A program made the translations under genes and the position numbers. Shown in pieces: positions 1-7,685 of a DNA stretch of 20,834 nucleotides. The notes under the pieces were generated by a model. It saw only the letters and a list, made by a program, of their open reading frames with translations. It did no database searches and was not told the origin of the DNA. The stretch is from JBAYGJ01 sp041649335 (GTDB taxonomy: Bacteria; Patescibacteriota; Patescibacteriia; UBA10025; JAHIVO01): assembly GCA_041649335.1 (NCBI GenBank), contig JBAZNF010000020.1, forward strand, positions 1-20,834, written 5' to 3'. Positions within the stretch are counted from its first letter, which is position 1, and each line of letters opens with the position of its first letter.

Positions 1-8
1 AGGTATAT

Positions 9-38
9 ATTATACAACTTTTCAATGATAACTGTAAA
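9..38 (-). promoter_or_regulatory. Possible sigma70 promoter firing leftwards out of the window
   Basis: On the minus strand TTTACA (33-38) is followed by an 18-nt spacer and a perfect TATAAT (9-14). It lies just downstream of the last glycosyltransferase stop and would start transcription near position 1-3, driving a gene left of the window. The region is AT-rich, so a chance match is possible. Confidence 0.35.
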
Positions 39-41
39 TGT

Positions 42-1166
42 TCATGTAGCAGTTACTGAACGGTAAATTTCCAAGGTTGCTGCGGCCATCCGATGCCAGC
101 TGAATAACGCTACACGGCCCAAACCTTGACTTCTTAATTGATCCGCCCGGCTTTGCTGACCGATGACTAGTTTCATGGCTGAGTATATTTCATCCGGATG
201 CTCGGGATTGAAATATTCTGCCGCCGGTCCCAGGACCTCGGGCAGGCTCGAATTGTTGCTGGCGATAACCGGGACATTGTATTGGCACGCTTCCAGGGCC
301 GGCAGACCGAATCCTTCGCAGAGTGACGGGAAGGCGTATAGACTGGCATGCCGGTATATTTCCGGCAAATCGTCATCCGTAACAAATCCGGGGAAAATGA
401 CTGATTGGTTTAAATTTTTTTCTTTTACCAATTTTTTTATCCTCATATAAAAATAATCATCCTTCCCGACCATGACCAAAAATAAATTGGGAGATTCCCT
501 GATGAGCATTGAAAACGCCTCGATCAGCCGCTCGCAATTCTTGTGAGGATAGGCATTTCCGACGTACAAAATATATGGTTGGCGTATATGATACTTTTCT
601 AGAACTCTATCGTCTGATTGCCGGTTAGTCGGCGGATCCACCGCTTCAAGCGTGACCTTGACCTTGTCCGGAGGACAGGAAAAATGATCCACTACTTCCC
701 TTTTTGTATATTCGGACACGGCGATCACTCGAGTCGCCCGTTTGATGGCCGAACGGATAACGAAATGGTACAGGGCATGCTTGATTCGGTACAACCACGG
801 ACCAAGCGTCGTGGCCCGCTCTGTTGGATACTTCGTTAGTATCAAGTCATGTATGGTAACAACAAACTTTCTCCGATACAGGATGGGCACGTTGAAATGG
901 GTAAAATGAACGACGTCCACTCCCAATGACCAAAGCTTCAGCGGCATACATATCTGTTCAACCAGGGAATACCACCGGTAATCCGCTTCCACCTTGTGGA
1001 ATCGTGGATTGCTCGGCTGATAATCAGCCCAATTGTCACGGCGCAATAAAATATAATACTCGTTCTCCTGGTCGGCATCCTCTAAATGTTCGACTAGTTT
1101 CTGGGTATATCGCCCCAATCCTTTCCCATAGGGGCCGAAAAACCTGGCATCAATGGCTATTTTCAT
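42..1166 (-). CDS. GT4 family glycosyltransferase (last gene of polysaccharide operon)
   Basis: This 374-aa protein has the two-domain GT-B layout of family 4 retaining glycosyltransferases, which move a sugar from a nucleotide-sugar to a glycan acceptor at the cytoplasmic face of the membrane. The N-terminal acceptor domain has the glycine-rich stretch KGLGRYT (15-21) and a TIHDL motif (104-108). The C-terminal donor domain has YVGNAYPHKN (201-210) and the E-x7-E signature from Glu284 to Glu292 (EGFGLPALE). There is no signal peptide or membrane segment. The ATG overlaps the upstream glycosyltransferase stop by four bases (ATGA), so translation is probably coupled. The sugar and linkage cannot be read from sequence. 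It resembles the neighbouring 374-aa enzyme in plan but is clearly diverged from it. Confidence 0.9.
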   Translation of the reverse strand: MKIAIDARFFGPYGKGLGRYTQKLVEHLEDADQENEYYILLRRDNWADYQPSNPRFHKVEADYRWYSLVEQICMPLKLWSLGVDVVHFTHFNVPILYRRKFVVTIHDLILTKYPTERATTLGPWLYRIKHALYHFVIRSAIKRATRVIAVSEYTKREVVDHFSCPPDKVKVTLEAVDPPTNRQSDDRVLEKYHIRQPYILYVGNAYPHKNCERLIEAFSMLIRESPNLFLVMVGKDDYFYMRIKKLVKEKNLNQSVIFPGFVTDDDLPEIYRHASLYAFPSLCEGFGLPALEACQYNVPVIASNNSSLPEVLGPAAEYFNPEHPDEIYSAMKLVIGQQSRADQLRSQGLGRVALFSWHRMAAATLEIYRSVTAT

Positions 1167-2287
1167 AAATTTTTCTTGGTTTTAAGGCTGTGGAATAAAT
1201 CAAGGGTATGCTGTGCGGATCTTCTCCAATTGAATTTTCTTGCCTGCTGTATGCCCGCCTGAGATAGCCGTTTCCTGAGCGTCTCATTCAAAAGCAATTC
1301 ATGGAGAGCATAGGCCATCTCTTCTGCATTATAGGGATTTATAAGCACAGAGGACAATTCTGTTATTTCGGGCAAAGACGTCGAATAACTGGCAAGCGTT
1401 GGGGTACCGCTGGCCATCGCCTCCAGTACCGGCAGTCCGAATCCTTCGAAAAATGACGGATAGCAAAATACCGCGGCATGGCGATATAGGGATGGTTTGT
1501 CATTTTCCGAGACATACCCCAATACCCTTACGTCCTGACGTTCAGATAGCGGATGCACGATCCTGCCGGCCACGACCAACGTATACGGTGTATGGAAACG
1601 TGACTGCAGAATCTCCCAGGCCTGCAATAGTCCTGATACATTTTTTCTGTTTTCCACTGTTGCCAAAAATAGAATACACTTATCGGGTAGACGGTATTTC
1701 TTGATTATGGAGGCACGGCTATGCTCAAACGGCAATTGGAAATACTTTTCATCAACTCCGGAAGGTATGACGGTAATGTTTCGTTTGATATCCGGAAATC
1801 TGTCCGCCAAGTCTATGGCCGTACTGCGGGACACGGCGATAATCGCCTCTGCCCGTCGTAATAATTTTTTTGGCCGAATCAGCGCATGCCATACAGTGGA
1901 TTTCCCTCCGGTAAATTCCCTGTTCATAAATGAGAGATCGTGGACAGTGACTACCAGCTTGCAGTCATTGGAAAAGGAGGCGAAATTCAGATTAGGCATA
2001 AAAAAAACGTCCGCTCCCCCGACATACCGGTCAAGCTGGGGACGACCGCTCAACAGTAAGCGGGTATTGAATATCTTGTTCGGCTGACGGCTCACTTTCC
2101 ACTCCGCGGCTCCGCTCTCCCACACTGACCGTACCGTGGAAGTCAGCCCGCGGTATGCATTCGCGAACAGCACGAAATGATCGTCCGTGGTGATGCGTGA
2201 GCAATGACCGACGATCTGCCTGGTATATTCCGTAACGCCCGACGGCAACGGTTCGATGAGAGACCGAAGATCAATGGCGATACGCAT
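1163..2287 (-). CDS. GT4 family glycosyltransferase
   Basis: A second 374-aa GT-B enzyme of family 4. Visible landmarks are the N-terminal glycine region PLPSGVTEYT (13-22), TVHDLSF (114-120), AVSRSTAIDL (151-160), the donor-domain start VENRKNVSGL (211-220) and the E-x7-E pair Glu281/Glu289 in EGFGLPVLE. It should add one sugar to a lipid-linked oligosaccharide in the cytoplasm. The start lies 9 nt after the stop of the Wzz-like gene and the end overlaps the next glycosyltransferase by 4 nt, so it belongs to the same operon. No Shine-Dalgarno sequence is obvious before the ATG. Donor specificity is unknown. Confidence 0.9.
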   Translation of the reverse strand: MRIAIDLRSLIEPLPSGVTEYTRQIVGHCSRITTDDHFVLFANAYRGLTSTVRSVWESGAAEWKVSRQPNKIFNTRLLLSGRPQLDRYVGGADVFFMPNLNFASFSNDCKLVVTVHDLSFMNREFTGGKSTVWHALIRPKKLLRRAEAIIAVSRSTAIDLADRFPDIKRNITVIPSGVDEKYFQLPFEHSRASIIKKYRLPDKCILFLATVENRKNVSGLLQAWEILQSRFHTPYTLVVAGRIVHPLSERQDVRVLGYVSENDKPSLYRHAAVFCYPSFFEGFGLPVLEAMASGTPTLASYSTSLPEITELSSVLINPYNAEEMAYALHELLLNETLRKRLSQAGIQQARKFNWRRSAQHTLDLFHSLKTKKNL

Positions 2288-2296
2288 GACAAATAA

Positions 2297-2905
2297 TTAT
2301 TTTTGGTCAGCCCTATTCTGGCGGGAAAATAACAAAGCGTAAGCAAGACTAAACCCGACAAAAAATCCGCAAAAAATACCGATTACTACGTTAAGCCAGA
2401 GGACGGGCTTATGCTCGACGGTTACGGGAGTCGCTCCTTGCACATCAAACAGCGCCTGCTGGTCAGAGGTCTGGTTCGCGACAGAGGATTTCTGTTCAAC
2501 AGTATTAATTATGGCCTGGGAAATTTTATCGGCAGTATCCTGATCCCGTTCAGTAAACTGAACAACGATATTCTGGGGGGAATATTTTTTTGTCTTGAAA
2601 CGTGAGGTTAAATCAGTCAACGAATTGATCTGTGGGTCGATTTTCGCCTGGTCATATATCTCCAGTAAAACCGATGGCGTCATAAACCAACTCATGACAG
2701 TCTGAGAAAATAGGTCGGAGGCTTGAATCGCGTAATAGCCGTCGTATTGGTATTCCACCGTGTCTTGCCTGTTGATCCGGTTTATGGAAAACGATATTGA
2801 CGTATCATAGGTAACCGGTTTGACATACGAAAAAACCAAGGATGCCGCCAATCCTACAATGACGCCGCTGACGATATATACCTTTGATGGTTTGGTGATA
2901 GTCAT
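2297..2905 (-). CDS. Small Wzz-like polysaccharide co-polymerase / chain-length protein
   Basis: This 202-aa protein has the topology of Wzz-type polysaccharide co-polymerases: a short cytoplasmic N-terminus, a first membrane helix (about 10-28), a mainly helical extracytoplasmic domain, and a second membrane helix (about 169-194) with a short basic C-terminus. Wzz proteins set the chain length of Wzy-made polysaccharides. It is shorter than the usual 300-plus residues and has no fused or adjacent tyrosine kinase. Recognition rests on topology and on its place among glycosyltransferases, since no strong sequence motif is visible. An unrelated two-helix membrane protein remains possible. The start codon has no good SD; the gene begins 20 nt after the preceding glycosyltransferase stop. 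Confidence 0.7.
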   Translation of the reverse strand: MTITKPSKVYIVSGVIVGLAASLVFSYVKPVTYDTSISFSINRINRQDTVEYQYDGYYAIQASDLFSQTVMSWFMTPSVLLEIYDQAKIDPQINSLTDLTSRFKTKKYSPQNIVVQFTERDQDTADKISQAIINTVEQKSSVANQTSDQQALFDVQGATPVTVEHKPVLWLNVVIGIFCGFFVGFSLAYALLFSRQNRADQK

Positions 2906-2925
2906 ATGACTGGAAACATTTAATA

Positions 2926-4032
2926 TTAGTATGACGTATTATTAAAATCTTGCCAAGCTTGGCCGATGAATTCATTCATCTTAGCCTTGAATTCAGACGT
3001 ATCGAATTTTCTAGCCTGTTGCTGGATGGACAGTGGGTCAAAATCACTCTGTTTAAAATGTATCACCGTGTCTGCCAGCGCCTCCCAGGACTGTTCATCG
3101 AACAATACTCCGGTTTTCCCGTGAATGACCGTCTCAAGGGCGCCACCGGCGCCATACGCGATCACCGGACGTCCGCTAGCCATGGCTTCAACCGGCGTTA
3201 TGCCGAAATCCTCCTCCTGGGGGTGGATAAATGCCCGGCAATGAGACAGGTAATGCCGCACTTTGTCGTCAGGAACGTAACCGAGAAACCTGATGTTGGG
3301 GCCTGCTAAAGCGCGCAGCCGTTCCTCCTCTTCCCCTTCACCAATGATATACAAAGGCAGGTTGAGCTTATTGAATGCCTGGATGGCGACATCCACTTTC
3401 TTATAGGGACGTAGCCGGGAAACGATAAGAAAATAGTCCCCGATGTCCTTGGTGATGGAAAAACGGGACGTATCAATCGGCGGGTTGATGACGACGCTGT
3501 CGTGTTTATAATATTTTTTAATACGGTGAGCGACAAATTTCGAATTGGCAATAAAACGGTCAACGCGATCAGCGGCCAACCGGTCCCATTGGCGCAGATA
3601 GCTCCGGTACAGTTGTGAGAGGCGGCCCACCATCCAGTTGCGCTCAAGCTTGTCAATCACCTGATTGTGGTCGCTCCATAAGTAGCGCGTAGGGGTATGG
3701 CAGTAACAGATATGCAACGTTTTCGGCGGAGTCAGCACGCCTTTAGCCAGTGCCGAACTGTCGGATAAGACGACGTCATAGCCTGACAGATCATAACTTT
3801 CGGTCGCCGGGACCATCATCGGCAGGTACCAGCGGAATTTGCGCCGGGCGAAAGGAAAACGCGTAATAAATGATTCGTTGATCGTCACCCCGTCGAACAC
3901 ATGCTGCGTGGCTGGCGCGTCATAAATCAGCGTAAACAACGGCGCCCGTGGGAACATGTCGCAAAACGCCCTCAAGACGCGTTCTGCGCCGCCCAATTGG
4001 TTGAGGTGGTCATGTACTAAGGCGATTTTCAT
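2926..4032 (-). CDS. GT4 family glycosyltransferase, WbaZ/mannosyltransferase-like
   Basis: A 368-aa family 4 glycosyltransferase. The N-terminus (VHDHLNQLGGAERV, 6-19) and the segment CHTPTRYLW (111-119) are typical of the WbaZ/WbcZ-like O-antigen mannosyltransferase group. The donor domain shows VSRLRPYKKVDVAI (204-217) and Glu274/Glu282 in an E-x7-E arrangement (EDFGITPVE), followed by ASGRPVIAYGAGG. It probably adds an early sugar to the lipid-linked primer made by the upstream phosphoglycosyltransferase, whose stop is only two bases away. Mannose as donor is a suggestion from family resemblance only. Confidence 0.9.
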   Translation of the reverse strand: MKIALVHDHLNQLGGAERVLRAFCDMFPRAPLFTLIYDAPATQHVFDGVTINESFITRFPFARRKFRWYLPMMVPATESYDLSGYDVVLSDSSALAKGVLTPPKTLHICYCHTPTRYLWSDHNQVIDKLERNWMVGRLSQLYRSYLRQWDRLAADRVDRFIANSKFVAHRIKKYYKHDSVVINPPIDTSRFSITKDIGDYFLIVSRLRPYKKVDVAIQAFNKLNLPLYIIGEGEEEERLRALAGPNIRFLGYVPDDKVRHYLSHCRAFIHPQEEDFGITPVEAMASGRPVIAYGAGGALETVIHGKTGVLFDEQSWEALADTVIHFKQSDFDPLSIQQQARKFDTSEFKAKMNEFIGQAWQDFNNTSY

Positions 4033-4034
4033 GA

Positions 4035-5426
4035 TTAGCTTGCGGTATTACCTTTTAAAACTACTCCGGGCGTCTTGATCAATATCTGAAAATCAATACC
4101 CGGCGTCCAATTTTCAATATAATAGATGTCCAGCCTGGCCTCATCCTCAAATTTCAGTTCTGACCGGCCAGAAACCTGTGCCAATCCCGTCACTCCCGGT
4201 TTGATGGTCAGGAGCTTGCGATGCCGCCGTTCGTACCGGTCTACCTCCTCGGGTTCGTGCGGCCGCGGGCCGACGAGGCTCATCTCACCTTTCAGCACAT
4301 TGAACAACTGCGGCAGCTCATCAATGCTCGTCTTGCGGATAAAGCGGCCGACTCTGGTCACTCTGGGATCATTTTTTATTTTAAACAACGGGCCGTCAGA
4401 ACGTTCATTCATCTTGAGCAACTCATTCTTCAATAAGTGGGCGTTTTTGATCATCGAACGGAACTTATACAGGGTGAACTTCTTACCCTTTTCACCCACA
4501 CGCGGCAACCGTACAAAAACATTACCCTGGGAATCTATTTTTATCAGCAGGGCGGTGACAATGAGCAACGGTGATAACAGGATCAGGCAGATCGAGGATA
4601 TGGCGATGTCTAGAAAGCGCTTGAATATTTTCCCCCATCCGTCTAACTGCGTCCTTTTGACCTCAATGATCGGAATCCCGGCTATGGTATTGACCTCGAT
4701 CTGTCTCGGCTGGATATCAAACAAGTCCGTTGTATATTTAAAAACGATATGGTGGTCATTGCAAAATTCTCTGATGGCCAGTGATGTTTCCTTTGGCAGG
4801 TTAGGATCGGTCTGGATAATCTCGTCGACAAGTGCCAATGAGATTTTATCAGTAATTTCTTTTTTTGTTTCCACTGAAAAATCCTGAAACCGGGCAATAA
4901 TTTTATAGCCGAGTGATGGCTGGTGATAAAAAATTTTCGTAATTTCCTCTGTCGCCTGGTCATTGCCCAGGATAACGACGGAATGGATGCCAATGCCGCG
5001 GCGCACGAAGGCATGCTGGATGACTCTCACCAGCAGGCGTCCGATCATGACGAGCAGAACCGTCAACAGCCAGCCGATGAGGATGATAAACCGTGATGAG
5101 AATAATTCACGCTGAAAAAAAATCATCACGATGACAAAAGCGATCCCGGCAGTAACGGCTACGAATAATTTCGCCATTTCATCCAAGATGCGCCGGGTAT
5201 TCCTGATCGCGTACAGCCCGGCCAGGGCAAAAATGATAATAAAGATAACCGGAACGAATACCAGCACCTTAATGTACTCGGTGAAAACCAGTTCATAAAA
5301 AACCGGCCTGATGTCCGTAACAAAGGAATAAAAACGCAGTTGGTACGCTATGAACCCGGCCAAAAAGACCATTCCGTAATCAACGGGCACCAACAGTGCG
5401 CTAAAAAATAATTCTGATTTTTTCAT
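4035..5426 (-). CDS. Polyprenyl-phosphate sugar-1-phosphate transferase (WbaP/WcaJ family)
   Basis: This 463-aa membrane enzyme starts glycan synthesis by moving a sugar-1-phosphate from a UDP-sugar to undecaprenyl phosphate. The long WbaP-type layout is complete: about four N-terminal membrane helices (8-30, 52-72, 88-104, 112-130), a nucleotide-fold-like middle domain starting near VVILGNDQATE (150-160), a membrane hairpin (274-296), and the catalytic bacterial sugar transferase domain. Catalytic landmarks are KFRSM (321-325), the Asp369-Glu370 dyad in IDELPQLFNVLKGE, GPRP (386-389) and KPGVTGLAQVSGR (409-421). It is the first gene of the polysaccharide operon, beginning 20 nt after the 3' end of the RNase P RNA gene. 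AT-rich sequence just before the ATG (5433-5443) could hold a weak -10 box; otherwise it may rely on rnpB read-through. The transferred sugar is unknown. Confidence 0.93.
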   Translation of the reverse strand: MKKSELFFSALLVPVDYGMVFLAGFIAYQLRFYSFVTDIRPVFYELVFTEYIKVLVFVPVIFIIIFALAGLYAIRNTRRILDEMAKLFVAVTAGIAFVIVMIFFQRELFSSRFIILIGWLLTVLLVMIGRLLVRVIQHAFVRRGIGIHSVVILGNDQATEEITKIFYHQPSLGYKIIARFQDFSVETKKEITDKISLALVDEIIQTDPNLPKETSLAIREFCNDHHIVFKYTTDLFDIQPRQIEVNTIAGIPIIEVKRTQLDGWGKIFKRFLDIAISSICLILLSPLLIVTALLIKIDSQGNVFVRLPRVGEKGKKFTLYKFRSMIKNAHLLKNELLKMNERSDGPLFKIKNDPRVTRVGRFIRKTSIDELPQLFNVLKGEMSLVGPRPHEPEEVDRYERRHRKLLTIKPGVTGLAQVSGRSELKFEDEARLDIYYIENWTPGIDFQILIKTPGVVLKGNTAS

Positions 5427-5446
5427 CCGTAATTAATATATTATTA

Positions 5447-6000
5447 CCCTAAGCAAACCTGTAAGCCGAATTCTGTATCCGCCAGAGGCGGACGATGGCT
5501 ATCTATCTAGGTCCATGATTGCTCATGGACTCAAGCGACCAACCAAATTTGGTCTTGCACCGAATAGGGTTTTTCCTATCAGCCTGTCACCAGGCTGACC
5601 TGTGAGCTCTTACCTCACCGCTTTTCACCCTTACCCACCTCCGCTCGCCTCCAGCGAGCTCCGGTCATGGCAAGCCCCGGCTTTATATAATGCGAGGTGC
5701 CTGCTTATCGTAGCTCACCGCAGGTGAGCGAAGGTAGGCGGTATTGTCTCTGTGACACTATCCCGAGGCGCGCAGCAGCCTTAAAAAGTCTATAGAACTC
5801 CTCAAAGCTGTACTACCTGGTCGTCGTTAACGACTATTCTCTTCCCCGCCATACGACGGGGGGTGTTCGGACTTTCCTCTCCCACACCATTCATTGCCTC
5901 ACTGGCAACCTGCCACGCACATACAGCTCGCCTCCGATAACAAATAATGAGCCTAGGGAGCAATGAATGGTGTAGGAGCAACCATCCGGTTTACTTAGGG
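5447..6000 (-). ncRNA. rnpB: RNase P RNA (type A-like, enlarged)
   Basis: This is the catalytic RNA that matures tRNA 5' ends. Universal segments are present on the minus strand: GAGGAAAGTCCGAACACC (5862-5879), the core AGGGTGAAAA...GGTAAGAGC (5602-5631), and ACAGAATTCGGCTTACAGG (5458-5476). The ends are fixed by a 13-bp P1 helix pairing 5988-6000 with 5447-5459. P2 pairs 5980-5986 with 5494-5500. P3 opens with a perfect 19-bp helix (5960-5978 with 5879-5897). P14 (5581-5596) and P18 (5511-5530) are hairpins closed by GTGA and GCAA tetraloops. At 554 nt it is well above the usual 350-450 nt; the excess is in P3 (about 100 nt), the P12 arm (about 5632-5736) and a hairpin at 5478-5492. The P16/P17 region is reduced to one short hairpin (5537-5554). 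Confidence 0.97.
5478..5492. repeat. Palindromic hairpin TCCGCC-AGA-GGCGGA inside rnpB
   Basis: A 6-bp perfect inverted repeat with a three-base loop sits between the P2 and P4 3' strands of the RNase P RNA, where E. coli has only a short single-stranded joint. Two similar GC-rich hairpins lie in the P12 arm at 5643-5659 (GCTCGC/GCGAGC) and 5713-5729 (GCTCACC/GGTGAGC). The ten-base word GCTCGCCTCC occurs at both 5643-5652 and 5926-5935. This looks like insertion of short palindromic units into the RNA. Confidence 0.6.
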
Positions 6001-6007
6001 TACCACT

Positions 6008-6036
6008 ATCATAGAAAAAATAAGCCATTTTGTCAA
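6008..6036 (-). promoter_or_regulatory. rnpB promoter (TTGACA-N17-TATGAT)
   Basis: On the minus strand a perfect -35 TTGACA (6031-6036), a 17-nt spacer and TATGAT (6008-6013) place the start site about 7 nt on, exactly at the 5' strand of the P1 helix near 6000. This agreement between promoter and RNA structure supports both calls. Confidence 0.87.
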
Positions 6037-6050
6037 TCCTACGGTCCGTA

Positions 6051-6059
6051 TGGTATTAT
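6051..6059 (+). promoter_or_regulatory. Extended -10 promoter of the phosphodiesterase gene
   Basis: ATGGTATTAT contains a TG-n-TATTAT extended -10 with the hexamer at 6054-6059. Transcription would begin near 6066, leaving a leader of about 10 nt with no Shine-Dalgarno site. Its -35 position (6031-6036) coincides with the -35 of the divergent rnpB promoter but reads TGTCAA on this strand, a poor match. Confidence 0.5.
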
Positions 6060-6075
6060 TCACTAATAAAACACC

Positions 6076-6798
6076 ATGCTCAAAGTTGGACATAGAGGCT
6101 CGGCAGGTCACGAACCGGAAAATACACTCCGGTCATTTAGACGTGCCATTTCCCAGGGAGCGGACATGGTCGAGTGCGACGTCTATCGGTGTAAATCTGG
6201 GGAGCCTGTAGTGATCCATGACCCGACAGTCGACCGCACCACAGACGGGCACGGCCTGGTCCATGATTTGACCTTAAAGGAAATGAAGCAATTGAATATA
6301 GACGGTTCAGAAACCATCCCAACGCTGCAGGAAGTGCTAGATATCTGCAGGGGAAAAATTCAGGTCAACATTGAAATCAAGGAAACAGTCGACGCCGAAG
6401 CCGCCCTGACCGTTGTCAAGCGGAACAACGCATATTCGTGGACGATGATATCCTCAAATTATACAAAGCCGCTGCAGCAAGCCCATCGCCTTGATCCGCA
6501 CCTGAAAACGGCGCTGATTTTTTACTCGACTAAAACCGACGCCCGTGATGTAATGTTCGCCATGGTATGTTTAGCAGCCCTGCCACTTTCTCTCCGGATC
6601 ATGATGAATCACGCCAAAAAAGCCGGAGCCTTATGGATCAACGTAATGAGACAACTGGTCAACGACTTTACAGTGTCGGTGCTGAAAAAACATGGCTACA
6701 ACATCGGTGTCTGGACTGTCAATACGCCAGAGGAAATAAAAAAAATGAAATCACTTGGCGTCGATGCTATTATTAGTAACTTCCCCGACCGTCTCTAG
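6076..6798 (+). CDS. Glycerophosphodiester phosphodiesterase family protein
   Basis: This 240-aa protein matches the GDPD TIM-barrel family, which hydrolyses glycerophosphodiesters to sn-glycerol 3-phosphate and an alcohol, using a metal ion. Seen at the N-terminus are GHRGS (5-9) with the catalytic His6-Arg7 pair, HEPENT (12-17), the metal-binding acids in VECDV (32-36) and the general acid/base His48 in VVIHDP. DRTTDGHG (53-60) and IPTLQEVLD (81-89) are further family marks, and SNFPD near the end closes the barrel. No signal peptide is seen, so it is probably cytoplasmic and may recycle headgroups of scavenged lipids. It stands alone between rnpB and a convergent hydrolase gene; the two stop codons overlap. 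Confidence 0.92.
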   Translation: MLKVGHRGSAGHEPENTLRSFRRAISQGADMVECDVYRCKSGEPVVIHDPTVDRTTDGHGLVHDLTLKEMKQLNIDGSETIPTLQEVLDICRGKIQVNIEIKETVDAEAALTVVKRNNAYSWTMISSNYTKPLQQAHRLDPHLKTALIFYSTKTDARDVMFAMVCLAALPLSLRIMMNHAKKAGALWINVMRQLVNDFTVSVLKKHGYNIGVWTVNTPEEIKKMKSLGVDAIISNFPDRL

Positions 6799-7676
6799 GT
6801 GCTTAGTAAATGTTTACGGAAAAACGAGATAACCTTGGGGTCGTACTCGTTTTTACTGACATCGTACAGGTCATCATGGTCGGCATTTTTAATCACCCAA
6901 AACTCCTCCAGCCACGGGCCCAGGCGGCGGTATTCCAGGGCATCCTCCACCGGGACCTTTTTGTCATGGACGCCATGAATAAACATCAAAGGAACTTTTT
7001 TCAGCGCCTCCAGCTTGATAATCGGATTGATATCAGTAAACCAAATCCCAGTTCGTAATCTGATGATCAAGACAACCAGCCAACCGACGGGAAAAAACGG
7101 AACACCCTTGAAATAATCCTTCATGTTACTGGCGATGACGTTCTTGAACCGGGCAAAAGTTGAGTTAATGACCATGGCCTTAATTTCCGGAATATCGTGC
7201 GCTTTAAGCAAGGCCACCACACCGCCCATGGAAAACCCTAAAATCCCAAATCGTGACATATCGACATCTGATCGTTTTTTTAAAAACTGTACGGCCGCAG
7301 CCAGATCCAGATGTTCGCGTCCACCGAAAGTGATATATTTGCCAGTACTTTCCCCAGACCCGCGAAAATCAAACATGAATATCGAAAATCCAGCTTTGTT
7401 CAAGGCGCTAGCCTGCGGAAGTAATTGTTCTTTTGATCTGCCGAACCCATGGAGCAGGACGATGGTGGCGCCGTTTGTGCCCGGTATCAGCGCACCAACA
7501 AGACGTATCCCGTCTTCGGACATGAAATTGACACGTTCGGGCGATAAGGAATATTTTTTCCATTCCTCAGGAAAAATCTCTCGCGGCCACGTGATGATGC
7601 GAGTAGAAATGACCCAGGCCAAACCCACGATAAAAAATCCCGCCAGAATGAAAATAAATAATACATTTAGTAGCAT
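6795..7676 (-). CDS. Membrane-anchored alpha/beta hydrolase
   Basis: A 293-aa serine hydrolase. Residues 3-23 form an N-terminal membrane anchor with no cleavage site seen, so the catalytic domain is tethered, probably outside the cytoplasm. The fold is clear from the oxyanion region LLHGFGRSKE (74-83), FDFRGSGES (102-110), nucleophile Ser149 in GFSMGG (147-152), acid Asp238 in IHGVHDKKVP, and His267 in NADHDD. The order resembles YqkD/BAAT-like and S9-peptidase-like hydrolases; substrate is unknown (esters, lipids or peptides are all possible). It starts 9 nt after the RNase HI stop and is the last gene of that operon. Its TAG stop and the convergent phosphodiesterase TAG share the palindrome CTAG. 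Confidence 0.88.
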   Translation of the reverse strand: MLLNVLFIFILAGFFIVGLAWVISTRIITWPREIFPEEWKKYSLSPERVNFMSEDGIRLVGALIPGTNGATIVLLHGFGRSKEQLLPQASALNKAGFSIFMFDFRGSGESTGKYITFGGREHLDLAAAVQFLKKRSDVDMSRFGILGFSMGGVVALLKAHDIPEIKAMVINSTFARFKNVIASNMKDYFKGVPFFPVGWLVVLIIRLRTGIWFTDINPIIKLEALKKVPLMFIHGVHDKKVPVEDALEYRRLGPWLEEFWVIKNADHDDLYDVSKNEYDPKVISFFRKHLLST

Positions 7677-7685
7677 GGATTTGAA

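Noticed and set aside
4126..4887. 253-codon open frame on the plus strand
   Set aside because: It is antisense to the well-supported sugar transferase gene; Ser/Arg-rich shadow composition.
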